NCBI RefSeq assembly: GCF_008245045.1
Contig: NZ_CP043428.1
Location: forward strand, 124,001 to 188,000
Length of the DNA: 64,000 nucleotides
Reading direction: 5' to 3'
Source: Campylobacter volucris
Lineage (GTDB): Bacteria; Campylobacterota; Campylobacteria; Campylobacterales; Campylobacteraceae
Shown: one piece after another, positions 26,730-38,492 of the stretch
Layout of the letters: every line of letters begins with the position of its first letter
How positions within the stretch are numbered: the first letter of the stretch is position 1
Translations under genes and position numbers: made by a program
Notes under the pieces: model-generated
The model's input: only the letters and a program-made list of their open reading frames with translations
Databases searched by the model: none
Told to the model about the DNA's origin: nothing

Positions 26730-26815
26730 GTTTTAACCATTAGAGCTTTTTAAATTTATGTTTATACATAATGCTTTGTGGTGCTACCAAAATATATTTT
26801 AGAAAGGATAGCTGT

Positions 26816-27124
26816 ATGTATGCTATTATAAAACACAGCGGGAAACAATACAGAGTAAGCCAAGGTGATGAGCTTAAACTAGATTGTTTTGAAGCTGAAG
26901 TAAAATCAAGCATTGAAGTAAGTGAAGTTCTTGCTGTATGCGATAAAGAATTAAAGGTAGGTGCGCCTTTTGTTGCGGGTGCAAAAGTTGTTTTGGAAGT
27001 GATAGTTCATGGAAAAGACAAAAAAGTTGTGATTTATAAAAAAAGACGCAGAAAAGATTCTAAATTAAAACGCGGTTTTAGAAGACAATTTACTCGTGTT
27101 AGAGTAGTAGATATTAAAGCTTAA
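26816..27124 (+). CDS. rplU: 50S ribosomal protein L21
   Basis: A 102-residue large-subunit protein that binds 23S rRNA. The start is ATG 26816 ([14 protein letters not shown]), with AGAAAGGA at its ribosome site; the frame extends 15 codons upstream without homology. The ending [13 protein letters not shown] is typical. It is followed after ten bases by rpmA, the standard rplU-rpmA pair, then obgE. Confidence 0.97.
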   Translation: MYAIIKHSGKQYRVSQGDELKLDCFEAEVKSSIEVSEVLAVCDKELKVGAPFVAGAKVVLEVIVHGKDKKVVIYKKRRRKDSKLKRGFRRQFTRVRVVDIKA

Positions 27125-27134
27125 GGAGTAAAGA

Positions 27135-27389
27135 ATGGCACACAAGAAAGGTCAAGGTTCAACTCAGAATAATCGTGATTCTATAGGTCGTCGTTTAGGT
27201 GTTAAAAAATTTGGTGGTGAATTTGTTCGTGCTGGAAATATAATTATCCGTCAAAGAGGAACAGCAACTCATGCTGGAAATAATGTAGGTATAGGAAAAG
27301 ATCATACAATTTTTGCTTTAATTGATGGTTTTGTAAAATTTGAAAGAAAAGATAAAAATAGAAAAAAAGTTTCTGTTTATCCTGCGTAA
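27135..27389 (+). CDS. rpmA: 50S ribosomal protein L27
   Basis: An 84-residue ribosomal protein near the peptidyl transferase centre. It has the A-H-K-K-G-Q-G-S-T start, with no N-terminal leader peptide of the Firmicutes type, and the family signature [19 protein letters not shown] near residues 38-57. It is co-transcribed with rplU and is followed by a strong terminator. Confidence 0.98.
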   Translation: MAHKKGQGSTQNNRDSIGRRLGVKKFGGEFVRAGNIIIRQRGTATHAGNNVGIGKDHTIFALIDGFVKFERKDKNRKKVSVYPA

Positions 27390-27393
27390 TTTT

Positions 27394-27412
27394 AAGGCTA
27401 CTTTGTAGCCTT
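27394..27412 (+). terminator. rho-independent terminator after rpmA
   Basis: AAGGCTAC (27394-27401) pairs with GTAGCCTT (27405-27412) around a three-base loop, followed by TCTTCTTA. It ends the rplU-rpmA unit. Confidence 0.85.
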
Positions 27413-27441
27413 TCTTCTTAAATCTCATATATTAAAAAAAA

Positions 27442-27447
27442 TATAAT
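27442..27447 (+). promoter_or_regulatory. -10 box of obgE
   Basis: TATAAT 33 bases before the obgE ATG, downstream of the rpmA terminator, so obgE and the following genes have their own promoter. Confidence 0.55.
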
Positions 27448-27479
27448 ATCATTTTTAAAAAATTAAATTCGGTGAAAAT

Positions 27480-28529
27480 ATGTTTATAGATAATGTTAAA
27501 TTGGTTTTAAGTTCAGGAAATGGTGGCAAAGGTGCTGTTAGTTTTCGTCGTGAAAAACATGTCCCGCTCGGTGGCCCTGATGGCGGAGATGGCGGAGATG
27601 GCGGAAGTGTTTACTTTATATGTGATAATAATACCCATACCTTAGCGCACTTTAAAGGTAAAAAAGAATTAAAAGCTCAAAATGGCTACCCAGGACTTGG
27701 ACGCAATAAAAATGGCAAACGCGGGGAAAATTTAGAACTTATAGTTCCACAAGGCACTCAAGTTATTGATGCTCAAAGTGGGGAAGTTTTGCTTGATATG
27801 CTTGTAGAAGGACAAAAAGAATTATTTTTAAAAGGTGGTAAAGGCGGTCTTGGTAATACCCATTTTAAAAATTCAACCAATCAACGCCCAGACTATGCTC
27901 AGCCAGGTGTAGCAGGTAAAACTATCAATGTGCGTTTGGAATTAAAACTCATAGCTGATGTTGGTTTGGTTGGTTTTCCAAATGTAGGAAAATCCACGCT
28001 CATAAGCGTAGTATCTAACGCTCGTCCTGAAATAGCTAATTATGAATTTACTACTTTAACTCCAAAACTTGGTATGGTCGAAGTTGATGATTATAATTCT
28101 TTTGTGATGGCTGATATTCCAGGTATTATAGAAGGAGCAAGCGGTGGAAAAGGTTTGGGACTTGAGTTTTTAAGACATATAGAAAGAACTTCTTTTTTGC
28201 TTTTTGTGCTTGATCCTTTAAGAGATATGAGTTTAAAAGAGCAATTTTGCATTTTAAGAAAGGAATTAGAAAAATTTTCAAACAAACTTTATGCAAGAAA
28301 TTTTGGAATAATGCTTTCAAAAAGTGATAGTATAAATTTAGGCGAAGAATTTGCAAAAAAAATTGAAGATGAATTTAATGAACTTACTTCGTATTTAAAT
28401 GAACTTAATAATCCTCAAAGTTTTTTCATTAAGGTTTCAAGTTTAGAAAAAACAGGTCTAAAAGAGCTTAAATTTATGCTTTTAGAGAGCATTAAAGATT
28501 TAAGGATGAATAATGAAAGGAACTGTTAA
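27480..28529 (+). CDS. obgE: GTPase Obg/CgtA
   Basis: A 349-residue ribosome-assembly GTPase. The Gly-rich Obg domain covers residues 1-158, including [10 protein letters not shown]. The G domain has G-F-P-N-V-G-K-S-T at about 165-173, D-I-P-G-I-I-E-G-A (switch II region, near 212), and the S-K-S-D guanine-specificity site near 281. It lacks the C-terminal OCT extension of some species, as usual here. It overlaps the next gene by 17 bases. Confidence 0.97.
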   Translation: MFIDNVKLVLSSGNGGKGAVSFRREKHVPLGGPDGGDGGDGGSVYFICDNNTHTLAHFKGKKELKAQNGYPGLGRNKNGKRGENLELIVPQGTQVIDAQSGEVLLDMLVEGQKELFLKGGKGGLGNTHFKNSTNQRPDYAQPGVAGKTINVRLELKLIADVGLVGFPNVGKSTLISVVSNARPEIANYEFTTLTPKLGMVEVDDYNSFVMADIPGIIEGASGGKGLGLEFLRHIERTSFLLFVLDPLRDMSLKEQFCILRKELEKFSNKLYARNFGIMLSKSDSINLGEEFAKKIEDEFNELTSYLNELNNPQSFFIKVSSLEKTGLKELKFMLLESIKDLRMNNERNC

Positions 28530-28959
28530 ATTTTACCAAGAGCAAAAAGGTTATGGTTTTATTTTTTCTAGTGAAATTAATGAAGATGTATATTTTAATA
28601 TTAAAGAATGGAAAAATGAAAGTATTCCAAATGGCAATGATGAGGTGGAATTTCAACTAGATGAAAATAAAAAAGGCAAATTTGCACTGAATATAAATTT
28701 GTTAAAATCAGCTTTAGAAAAAAAAGAAGAGCAAAGTACCAAAAAAGATGATCGTATAATTTGTTTTAATTGTAATAAAAAAATAGTTCCTAGGATTATG
28801 TATTTAAACGCGGCTCCATATTCTAGCCATTGTCCATATTGTGGAGAAACCATAAAAAAATTTCAACATAATGTGATATTTATTATCTTTACTGTTACGA
28901 TAATTATTTTTATTGTGATGTTTGTTTTTATAGCATCTACAATATTAAAGATTTTTTAG
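28513..28959 (+). CDS. cold-shock domain, zinc-ribbon, membrane-anchored protein
   Basis: A 148-residue protein of three parts. Residues 1-65 are a cold-shock domain with G-T-V-K-F, RNP1-like K-G-Y-G-F-I (12-17) and RNP2-like V-Y-F-N-I (26-30). Residues 84-110 hold two C-x-x-C pairs (C84, C87, C107, C110), a zinc ribbon. Residues 120-146 are one hydrophobic segment. Such a protein would bind single-stranded RNA or DNA at the inner membrane. It starts inside obgE and runs to fmt, the place where C. jejuni has proB. No function is known to me; the domain reading is confident and the role is not. Confidence 0.8.
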   Translation: MKGTVKFYQEQKGYGFIFSSEINEDVYFNIKEWKNESIPNGNDEVEFQLDENKKGKFALNINLLKSALEKKEEQSTKKDDRIICFNCNKKIVPRIMYLNAAPYSSHCPYCGETIKKFQHNVIFIIFTVTIIIFIVMFVFIASTILKIF

Positions 28960-28969
28960 TGGGTATGTT

Positions 28970-29881
28970 ATGAAAAATATAATATTTATGGGAACACCTT
29001 CTTATGCAACTTGTATTTTAAAAGAGTTGATAAAAGAAGGTTTTAATATACAAGCTTTATTTACTCAAAGTGATAAACCTGTTGGTAGAAAACAAATTTT
29101 AACGCCAAGTGATACTAAAAAATTTATTTTAGAAAATAATCTTAATATAAAAATTTATACTCCAAAAAGCTTAAAAGATGAAAATATCATAAAAGATATT
29201 AAAGATTTAAAACCAGATTTTATAGTAGTTGCAGCTTATGGTAAAATTTTACCAAAAGAAATTTTAGATATTGCTCCTTGTATAAATTTACATGCTTCTT
29301 TGCTTCCTAAATATCGCGGTGCTTCTCCTATACAAAGTGCTATTTTAAATGCAGATAAAATTAGCGGGGTTTGTTCCATGCTTATGGAAGAAGGGCTTGA
29401 TAGCGGAGCTGTTTTAGAAAGTGTGGAATTTAATATAGAAGGTAAAAAATCAAATGAAATTTTTGATATTTTTTCAAATTTAGCAGCAAAACTTTGCGTT
29501 AGTACTTTAAATAATTTTTATAAAATAACTCCTAAAATTCAAGATGAAAGCAAAGTCAGTTTTTGCAAAAAAATAAAAAAAGAAGATGGTCTTATAGAGC
29601 TTAATGAAGCAAGTGTTATTTATCAAAAATTTTTAGCTTTTTATCCTTGGCCAGGAATTTTTTTACAAAATGGATTGAAATTTTTAGATATTGAACTTTT
29701 TGATAAAGATAGCTTACAAGAAAGTGGAAAAATTTTAAATATAGAAAATAATGGATTTTTATTGGCTTGTAAAAAAGGTGTTTTAAAGATAAAAATTTTG
29801 CAAGAAAGTGGTAAAAAAGCACTAGATGGTAAAACTTATTTAAATGGTAAAAGGTTAAAAATTGGAGATAATTTATTTTGA
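28970..29881 (+). CDS. fmt: methionyl-tRNA formyltransferase
   Basis: A 303-residue enzyme that formylates initiator Met-tRNA. The catalytic folate-binding core has N-L-H-A-S-L-L-P-K-Y-R-G-A-S-P-I-Q near residues 106-122, with the N/H/D catalytic set (Asp in E-E-G-L-D-S-G near 142). A C-terminal tRNA-binding domain follows from about 205. The ATG lies ten bases after the preceding stop and the gene overlaps birA by 20 bases. The order obgE, (insert), fmt, birA, parA is as in C. jejuni except for the insert. Confidence 0.97.
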   Translation: MKNIIFMGTPSYATCILKELIKEGFNIQALFTQSDKPVGRKQILTPSDTKKFILENNLNIKIYTPKSLKDENIIKDIKDLKPDFIVVAAYGKILPKEILDIAPCINLHASLLPKYRGASPIQSAILNADKISGVCSMLMEEGLDSGAVLESVEFNIEGKKSNEIFDIFSNLAAKLCVSTLNNFYKITPKIQDESKVSFCKKIKKEDGLIELNEASVIYQKFLAFYPWPGIFLQNGLKFLDIELFDKDSLQESGKILNIENNGFLLACKKGVLKIKILQESGKKALDGKTYLNGKRLKIGDNLF

Positions 29882-30497
29882 AGAATTAGAATCTACTCAA
29901 AAATATTTATGCGAAAAAATAAAAAATAATGAAATAAATATAAATACGGCAATAATAGCAAATAAACAAACAAATGGTATAGGGAGTAGAGAAAATTCTT
30001 GGCAAAGTAAAGAAGGAAATTTACACTTTTCTTTTTGTTTAAAAATGGATGATTTGTCAAAAGACTTGCCTTTAGCATCTTGTAGTATTTATTTTGCTTT
30101 TTTAATGAAAGAAATTTTAAGCGAATATGGCTCTAAAATTTGGCTTAAATGGCCAAATGATTTTTATATAGATGATAAAAAAATCGGTGGATTGATGAGT
30201 TCTAAGATAAATGATTTTTTAGTGGTAGGATTAGGGCTTAATTTAGTTTATGCACCTTGTAAAGCACAAGTATTGGATATCAATATAGATACTACAGAGC
30301 TTTTAAAAGAATATTTTGTATCTATACAAAAGAAGCAATCATGGAAGAATATTTTTAGCAAGTATATGTTAGAATTTGAAAAATCAAGAAAATTTTTTAT
30401 ACATTATGATGGCAAGCTTTTATCTTTAGATAATGCTTTATTGTATAAAGATGGTTCGATATTATTAGATAATAAAAGGATATATAGTTTAAGATGA
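29862..30497 (+). CDS. birA: biotin--[acetyl-CoA-carboxylase] ligase BirA (monofunctional)
   Basis: A 211-residue biotin protein ligase lacking the N-terminal DNA-binding domain, so it modifies AccB but cannot act as a repressor. The biotinyl-AMP loop reads G-I-G-S-R-E-N-S-W, a variant of the usual G-R-G-R-x-x-R. The W-L-K-W-P-N-D and K-K-I-G-G-L motifs are present near residues 95-115. The start is TTG at 29862-29864 with AAGG upstream, inside the end of fmt; the next frame overlaps parA by four bases. It serves AccD (49587) and BioB (3398) products. Confidence 0.93.
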   Translation: MEIIYFEELESTQKYLCEKIKNNEININTAIIANKQTNGIGSRENSWQSKEGNLHFSFCLKMDDLSKDLPLASCSIYFAFLMKEILSEYGSKIWLKWPNDFYIDDKKIGGLMSSKINDFLVVGLGLNLVYAPCKAQVLDINIDTTELLKEYFVSIQKKQSWKNIFSKYMLEFEKSRKFFIHYDGKLLSLDNALLYKDGSILLDNKRIYSLR

Positions 30498-31276
30498 GCG
30501 AGATAATAACTATAGCAAATCAAAAAGGTGGAGTTGGCAAAACAACAACGGCTATAAATTTAGCAGCTTCATTAGCCGTGGCTGAAAAAAAAGTACTTTT
30601 AATAGACATAGATCCACAAGCTAATGCCACTACAGGACTTGGTTTTAATAGAAGCAATTATGAATATAATATTTATCATGTTTTTATAGGCAGAAAAAAA
30701 CTTTCAGAAATCATTTTAAAAACAGAATTATCTCAGCTTTTTTTAGCTCCTTCAAATATTTCTTTAGTTGGGATAGAGCAAGAAGTTGTAAAAGAAAATG
30801 GAGAATATAGAACCATTTTAAGAGAAAAATTAAAAGAGGTTTCTAGTGAATATGATTTTATCATTATAGATTCTCCTCCAGCCCTTGGAAGTATTACCGT
30901 AAATGCTTTTGCTGCTAGTGATAGTGTAATAATTCCTATACAATGTGAATTTTATGCATTAGAAGGTGTTGCTATGGTTTTAAATACCATTAAATTTGTA
31001 AAAAAAACCATTAATCCTAAGCTAAAAATCAAAGGTTTTCTACCTACAATGTATAGCTCTCAAAACAATCTTTCAAAAGACACTGTTGAAGATTTAAAGC
31101 AAAATTTTAAACAAAAACTATTTAAAATTGGTGAAAAAGAAGATGATTTTATCATTATCCCAAGAAATGTTAAATTAGCTGAAAGTCCAAGCTATGGTAA
31201 GCCTATCATACTTTATGATATAAAATCTCCAGGTTCTTTGGCTTATCAAAATTTAGCTCAATCAATATTAGGATAA
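30494..31276 (+). CDS. parA: chromosome partitioning ATPase ParA (Soj)
   Basis: A 260-residue deviant Walker-type ATPase. The Walker A box is K-G-G-V-G-K-T-T-T near residue 11-19, the A' motif is I-D-I-D-P-Q-A-N-A near 38-46, and Walker B is I-I-I-D-S-P-P near 122. ParA binds DNA non-specifically and moves ParB-parS complexes. It overlaps birA by four bases and is followed by parB after three bases. Chromosomal parAB often sits near the origin, but no parS site was found by eye here. Confidence 0.97.
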   Translation: MSEIITIANQKGGVGKTTTAINLAASLAVAEKKVLLIDIDPQANATTGLGFNRSNYEYNIYHVFIGRKKLSEIILKTELSQLFLAPSNISLVGIEQEVVKENGEYRTILREKLKEVSSEYDFIIIDSPPALGSITVNAFAASDSVIIPIQCEFYALEGVAMVLNTIKFVKKTINPKLKIKGFLPTMYSSQNNLSKDTVEDLKQNFKQKLFKIGEKEDDFIIIPRNVKLAESPSYGKPIILYDIKSPGSLAYQNLAQSILG

Positions 31277-31279
31277 TTT

Positions 31280-32134
31280 ATGGCAAAAAAAAGTGCTTTA
31301 GGTAGAGGTTTAAGTAGTATTTTAGCAGATATTGATGAGGTTTATGAAAAAGAACTTGGTTCAAGTGATAATAAAATAGAAGAAATAGATATAGATCTTA
31401 TTACTCCAAATCCATACCAGCCAAGAAAAAAATTTGACAATCAAGCCTTAGAAGAACTTGCAAATTCCATCAAAGAATATGGCTTAATACAGCCTGTTGT
31501 AGTGCTAAAAAAAGATGAATTTTCTTATGTGTTAATTGCTGGTGAGAGAAGATATAGAGCTTGTAAGCTGTTAAATAAAGGAGAGATTAAAGCAATTATT
31601 CTTAATGTTGATGATATTAAATTAAGAGAATTAGCTTTAATAGAAAACATACAAAGAGAAAATTTAAATCCTATTGAACTAGCTCATTCTTATAAAGAAC
31701 TTTTAGATATTCATAATATTACCCAAGAAAAACTTTCAGATATTATCCACAAATCAAGATCACAAATCGCCAACACTTTAAGATTATTAAATTTAAATGA
31801 TAATACGCAAAATCTTATCATAGAAGGTAAGCTTTCTCAAGGTCATGCAAAGGTTTTAGTAGGACTTGATAAAGAAGATGAAAAAACGATTGTAGATACC
31901 ATCATTGGTCAAAAATTAAATGTAAGAGATACTGAGAAATTAATTAAAAATTTTAAAAATTCTAATTCTAGCGACAAATCTGAAAATAATTTATCTCAAA
32001 CAAATCCTATGCTTGAAAATTTGCAAATTAAACTCTCATCTCTTGGTTTTAAATCTTGTATTAAAAATTCAAAAATTATCATTAGTTTTGACGATGAAGC
32101 AAAGATTAAAAAGTTATTACAGATATTAGATTAA
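31280..32134 (+). CDS. parB: chromosome partitioning protein ParB
   Basis: A 284-residue CTPase that binds parS. The N-terminal box has I-T-P-N-P-Y-Q-P-R-K-K-F near residue 41-52, and G-E-R-R-Y-R-A near 88-94. The helix-turn-helix segment lies at about 140-165 (T-Q-E-K-L-S-D-I-I-H-K-S-R-S-Q-I-A-N). A C-terminal dimerisation domain ends the protein. It follows parA after three bases. A promoter and a new operon (atp) begin within 63 bases after its stop. Confidence 0.97.
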   Translation: MAKKSALGRGLSSILADIDEVYEKELGSSDNKIEEIDIDLITPNPYQPRKKFDNQALEELANSIKEYGLIQPVVVLKKDEFSYVLIAGERRYRACKLLNKGEIKAIILNVDDIKLRELALIENIQRENLNPIELAHSYKELLDIHNITQEKLSDIIHKSRSQIANTLRLLNLNDNTQNLIIEGKLSQGHAKVLVGLDKEDEKTIVDTIIGQKLNVRDTEKLIKNFKNSNSSDKSENNLSQTNPMLENLQIKLSSLGFKSCIKNSKIIISFDDEAKIKKLLQILD

Positions 32135-32157
32135 ATATGTTTTTAGGATTTATTTGT

Positions 32158-32163
32158 TATAAT
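32158..32163 (+). promoter_or_regulatory. -10 box of the atp operon
   Basis: TATAAT preceded by TTTGT, a T-rich extended -10 arrangement common in Campylobacter, 35 bases before the atpF' ATG. Confidence 0.6.
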
Positions 32164-32197
32164 TAAAACCTTTATTTAGAGAATTTTAGGAGTATTA

Positions 32198-32623
32198 ATG
32201 TTTGATGATGTCCATTTTTCCATTATGATTGCCACAGGAGTAATTTTTTTACTTATGATAGCAATTTTAAATTCAATACTTTATAAACCTTTAATTGCTT
32301 TTATGGATTCTAGGGATTTGGCAATTAAAAATAATGAAGAAAAAATGAAAAAAAATTCTGATGATGTATCTAATGTGGAACTTGAACTTGAAAAAATTCA
32401 TATTCAAACTAGAGATGAAATTAATCAAATCAAACAAAAAGCTACAGAAGAAGCAAAACTAAAACAAGAAAAAGAAATTGCAAATAAAAAGAAAGAATTG
32501 GAAGAGCAAATGAGTGTTTTTCTTAAAAGTTTAAAAGAAAAAGAAAAAGAATTAAAAGAAGAAATGTATTTAAAAATACCAGAATTTAAACAAAGCTTCC
32601 AAAATAGCTTGAGTAAAATTTAA
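32198..32623 (+). CDS. atpF': ATP synthase b' subunit
   Basis: A 141-residue peripheral-stalk subunit with a short periplasmic N-terminus, one membrane segment (residues 7-26), then a long charged coiled coil (about 45-135). It is the shorter of two consecutive b-type subunits, corresponding to Cj0102. Having both b' and b is usual for epsilonproteobacteria. It opens the atp operon F'-F-H-A-G-D-C. The genes for a and c subunits are not in the window, as they lie elsewhere in Campylobacter. Confidence 0.9.
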   Translation: MFDDVHFSIMIATGVIFLLMIAILNSILYKPLIAFMDSRDLAIKNNEEKMKKNSDDVSNVELELEKIHIQTRDEINQIKQKATEEAKLKQEKEIANKKKELEEQMSVFLKSLKEKEKELKEEMYLKIPEFKQSFQNSLSKI

Positions 32624-32632
32624 AGGATTTTA

Positions 32633-33139
32633 ATGACAAAAATTTTATTGCTTATTCTTCCTTTGTATGTTTTTGGTGCTGGAAATGGAAGTGGAGATTA
32701 TGATATTTTACCAAGAACGATAAATTTTATTTTATTTGCGGCTATATTGTATTATTTTATTGCTACTCCTTTGAAAAATTTCTATAATGATAGAATTCAT
32801 AAAATTTCTTCTAAAATGAATGAAATTCAAGAAAAGCTTATTGCAAGTAAAAATTTAAAATTAGAAATGATGAAAAAATTAGATTTAGCTAAACAAGAAT
32901 CTGCTAATGCGCTTACATTAGCGAAAAAAGAAGCAGAGATATTGGTTGGAAAAATTGAAGCAGAAACGAAAGCAGAAATTGAAGTTTTGGAAAAATTATT
33001 TCAAGAGCATAAAGAATATGAAATGAGAAAAATGGAAAAAAGTGTTGTGAGTTCAGTTTTGGATGAAATTTTCAAGGATGAAAAATTACACTTACAACAA
33101 AAAGAAATTCTTAACATTATGATGAAAAAGGTATCTTAA
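32633..33139 (+). CDS. atpF: ATP synthase b subunit
   Basis: A 168-residue stalk protein. It begins with a hydrophobic signal-like segment (residues 1-16), then has a membrane helix at about 27-45 and a long charged helix from 55 onward. The initial hydrophobic stretch before the main helix is a feature of this group. It is separated from b' by nine bases and shares one base with atpH. Confidence 0.92.
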   Translation: MTKILLLILPLYVFGAGNGSGDYDILPRTINFILFAAILYYFIATPLKNFYNDRIHKISSKMNEIQEKLIASKNLKLEMMKKLDLAKQESANALTLAKKEAEILVGKIEAETKAEIEVLEKLFQEHKEYEMRKMEKSVVSSVLDEIFKDEKLHLQQKEILNIMMKKVS

Positions 33140-33660
33140 TGGATAATACTATAGCAAAAACCTATGCTAAAGCTATTTTAGATAGAGGTAATTTTGAAGA
33201 TTTTTATTCTAATTTATTAGATCTTGCCTCTGCTTTTGGGGTGTCAAAATTTGTTGATATTTTAAATTCTTATGATATAAAACAAGAACAAAAATTAGAA
33301 TTTTTACTTTCTTTGTTGGATAATCCTAGCCAAGAATTTAAAAATTTTATCACATTAATTGTGATCAATTCTAGAGAAAATTTAATTCCTAGTATAGTAA
33401 AAGAATTAAGCGAACAAAAGGCTTTGAAAGAAAATACATTTTTAGGTTATATTTATTCTAAAGAAATTTTGGCTGAAGATGAGATTAAAAATTTAGAAGA
33501 TAAATTAAGCCAAAGATTTAATGCAAAGATTAGATTAGAAAGTAAAATAGGGATTAATGATGGTGTAAAGATTAGCTTAGAAAGCTTGGGTTATGAGATT
33601 TCATTCTCAATGCAAAATTTAAAAGCTAAAATGAACGAATATATATTAAAAGCAATTTAA
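33139..33660 (+). CDS. atpH: ATP synthase delta subunit
   Basis: A 173-residue OSCP-type protein joining the peripheral stalk to F1. It begins A-K-T-Y-A-K-A-I-L near residue 6, has an N-terminal helical bundle, and ends with a beta-rich C-terminal domain (I-N-D-G-V-K-I-S-L near 141-149). It overlaps atpF by one base and precedes atpA by nine bases. Confidence 0.93.
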   Translation: MDNTIAKTYAKAILDRGNFEDFYSNLLDLASAFGVSKFVDILNSYDIKQEQKLEFLLSLLDNPSQEFKNFITLIVINSRENLIPSIVKELSEQKALKENTFLGYIYSKEILAEDEIKNLEDKLSQRFNAKIRLESKIGINDGVKISLESLGYEISFSMQNLKAKMNEYILKAI

Positions 33661-33669
33661 GGAGACTTG

Positions 33670-35175
33670 ATGAAATTTAAAGCAGATGAAATTAGTTCTA
33701 TTATCAAAGAAAGAATAGAAAAATTTGACTTTAATTTAGAGATAGAAGAAACTGGTAAAATTATTTCGGTAGCAGATGGCGTTGCTAAGGTTTATGGTCT
33801 TAAAAATGCTATGGCTGGAGAAATGGTTGAATTTGAAAACGGCGAAAAAGGTATGGTTTTAAATCTTGAAGAATCAAGCGTGGATATTGTTATCTTAGGA
33901 AAAGGTTTAGGACTTAAAGAAGGTAGTTCAGTTAAAAGACTTAAAAAGCTTTTAAAAGTACCTGTTGGTGATGCTTTAATTGGTCGTGTTGTAAATGCTT
34001 TAGGTGAGCCAATTGATGCAAAAGGTGTTATTGAGGCTAGTGAATATCGTTTTGTAGAAGAAAAAGCAAAAGGTATTATGGCTAGAAAAAGTGTTCACGA
34101 GCCGTTGCAAACTGGTATTAAAGCCATTGATGCTTTGGTGCCAATTGGAAGAGGTCAAAGAGAGTTAATCATAGGCGATAGACAAACTGGTAAAACAACA
34201 GTTGCTATTGATACAATCATTAGTCAAAAAGGTAAAGATGTTATTTGTATTTATGTGGCAATAGGTCAAAAACAAAGCACTGTTGCTCAAGTTGTTAAAA
34301 AACTTGAAGAATATGGTGCTATGGAATATAGTATAGTAGTAAATGCTGGTGCATCTGATCCTGCGCCGTTGCAATATCTTGCTCCATATACTGGTGTAAC
34401 TATGGGGGAATATTTTAGAGATAATTCAAGACATGCATTAATTGTTTATGATGATTTGAGCAAACATGCTGTAGCATATCGTGAAATGTCTTTAATTTTA
34501 CGCCGTCCTCCAGGTCGTGAAGCATATCCAGGTGATGTTTTTTATCTTCACTCAAGATTATTAGAAAGAGCTAGTAAATTAAGTGATGAATTGGGTGCAG
34601 GAAGCTTAACAGCACTACCTATTATAGAAACTCAAGCAGGAGATGTTTCAGCTTACATTCCTACAAATGTTATCTCCATTACTGATGGTCAAATTTTCTT
34701 AGAAACTGATTTGTTTAATTCAGGTATTCGTCCAGCTATTAATGTGGGCTTATCTGTATCTCGTGTTGGAGGTGCAGCTCAAATTAAAGCTATCAAGCAA
34801 GTTTCTGGTACATTAAGACTTGATTTGGCTCAATATAGAGAATTGCAAGCTTTTGCACAGTTTGCAAGTGATTTAGATGAAGCAAGTAGAAAACAACTTG
34901 AGCGTGGCCAAAGAATGGTTGAAGTTTTAAAACAACCACCATATTCACCACTTTCTGCAGAAAATCAAGTAGTGATAATTTATGCTGGTACTAAAGGTTA
35001 TTTAGATGATGTAGCAGTTTCAAAGATTGGAGAATTTGAAGCAGCATTGTATCCGTTTATTGAAGCTAAATATCCAGAAATATTTGAGCAAATTAGAACT
35101 AAAAAAGCTTTAGATAAAGATTTAGAAGAAAAATTGGCTAAAGCATTGAGCGAGTTTAAAGCAAATCATATATAA
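33670..35175 (+). CDS. atpA: ATP synthase alpha subunit
   Basis: A 501-residue F1 subunit. The start is ATG 33670 with GGAGA upstream; an in-frame TTG one codon earlier is not used. The P-loop is G-D-R-Q-T-G-K-T near residue 169-176. The conserved L-Y-I-like Y-V-A-I-G-Q-K region and the S-x-S-R-V-G-G-A-A-Q motif near 365-375 are present. It is a regulatory nucleotide-binding subunit and one of the genes used for C. lari MLST. No unusual changes seen. Confidence 0.98.
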   Translation: MKFKADEISSIIKERIEKFDFNLEIEETGKIISVADGVAKVYGLKNAMAGEMVEFENGEKGMVLNLEESSVDIVILGKGLGLKEGSSVKRLKKLLKVPVGDALIGRVVNALGEPIDAKGVIEASEYRFVEEKAKGIMARKSVHEPLQTGIKAIDALVPIGRGQRELIIGDRQTGKTTVAIDTIISQKGKDVICIYVAIGQKQSTVAQVVKKLEEYGAMEYSIVVNAGASDPAPLQYLAPYTGVTMGEYFRDNSRHALIVYDDLSKHAVAYREMSLILRRPPGREAYPGDVFYLHSRLLERASKLSDELGAGSLTALPIIETQAGDVSAYIPTNVISITDGQIFLETDLFNSGIRPAINVGLSVSRVGGAAQIKAIKQVSGTLRLDLAQYRELQAFAQFASDLDEASRKQLERGQRMVEVLKQPPYSPLSAENQVVIIYAGTKGYLDDVAVSKIGEFEAALYPFIEAKYPEIFEQIRTKKALDKDLEEKLAKALSEFKANHI

Positions 35176-35184
35176 GGTCTTTTG

Positions 35185-37538
<2,354 letters not shown>

Positions 37539-37541
37539 TTT

Positions 37542-37934
37542 ATGAAAGATTTAATATCTTTAGAAATAGTTACTCCTGTTGGAGTAATTTATAAAGATGA
37601 AGTAAAGCTCGTTGTTTTGCCAGGAAGTGAAGGAGAATTTGGAGTATTAAAAGGACATGCTTCTTTGATATCATCTTTAAAAGCAGGTGTTATAGATGTT
37701 GAAACGGCAAATTCTACCCATGAATTAATCGCGATTGATTCAGGACATGTTAAAGTTTCTGAAACAAAAGTAAGTGTTCTTGCTAAAGGTGCTGTTTGGG
37801 TTGGTGGAAACAGCGATAGCGAAATAGCAAAAAAACTTAATGAAGCAAAAGAGCTCATTAAATCAATGAGTAGTGATAATGCAGCTTTAGCTTCTACTTT
37901 TGCTAAAATGGACAATAATGTAAGGCAAAAATAG
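37542..37934 (+). CDS. atpC: ATP synthase epsilon subunit
   Basis: A 130-residue F1 subunit. The N-terminal beta sandwich has S-L-E-I-V-T-P-V-G-V near residues 5-14 and L-P-G-S-E-G-E-F-G-V-L-K-G-H-A near 26-40. The C-terminal helices end the protein. It regulates rotation and couples F1 to the c ring. It ends the atp genes but overlaps the following tolQ GTG by one base, so tol-pal may be expressed from the atp transcript. Confidence 0.95.
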   Translation: MKDLISLEIVTPVGVIYKDEVKLVVLPGSEGEFGVLKGHASLISSLKAGVIDVETANSTHELIAIDSGHVKVSETKVSVLAKGAVWVGGNSDSEIAKKLNEAKELIKSMSSDNAALASTFAKMDNNVRQK

Positions 37935-38491
37935 TGGATTTTCAAGCAATTTTTCATTTTTTTGGAAACACAAGCTTAATTACTTATATAGTATTAGCTT
38001 GGCTTTCTGTGTATTTTATACTTAGTTTTACCATTTTGTTTTCAAGATTAATGACTATAAATAATTGGATGCAAAATGAATCTCAAGCACTTGAAGCTTT
38101 GATGAGAGGCGAAAAAGATTTAAGTCAAAGCGCTTCTATTTTGAAAAAATGCATTGAAATAGATGAAGCTAAGATGAATATTTATAAAAATTCTTTAGAA
38201 AAAAAAGCTACTATAGGTCTAACATGGCTTAGTATCATAGCTTCTACATCTCCTTTTATAGGTCTTTTTGGAACAGTCATTTCTATACTTGAGACTTTTG
38301 GAGGATTAGAAGTTCAAAATTCTTTAAGTGTTATTGCGCCAAAAATTAGTGAAGCTTTAGTGGCAACTGGGTGTGGAATTTTAGTGGCTATTCCTGCTTA
38401 TAGTTTTCATTTGATAATTAAGCGTAAAGCCTATGAGTTGATAAATATATTAGATAGTGAGATTAAGTTATTAGTTAGCACAAAGGCTTAA
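37934..38491 (+). CDS. tolQ: TolQ/ExbB/MotA-family proton channel protein
   Basis: A 185-residue inner-membrane protein with three membrane segments (residues about 15-37, 95-115, 137-160), the last containing the A-L-V-A-T-G-C-G-I-L-V-A-I-P motif of the family. It forms the proton-driven stator with TolR. The start is GTG 37934-37936, overlapping the atpC stop by one base, which couples it to the atp operon. The gene order Q-R-A-B-pal-cpoB identifies it as Tol rather than Exb. Confidence 0.88.
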   Translation: MDFQAIFHFFGNTSLITYIVLAWLSVYFILSFTILFSRLMTINNWMQNESQALEALMRGEKDLSQSASILKKCIEIDEAKMNIYKNSLEKKATIGLTWLSIIASTSPFIGLFGTVISILETFGGLEVQNSLSVIAPKISEALVATGCGILVAIPAYSFHLIIKRKAYELINILDSEIKLLVSTKA

Positions 38492-38492
38492 G

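Noticed and set aside
30494-32134. parS site near parAB
   Set aside because: No 16-base palindrome of the parS type was recognised around these genes; a search of the whole genome would be needed.
37589-37957. 122-codon minus-strand frame across atpC
   Set aside because: Shadow of atpC; no independent evidence.
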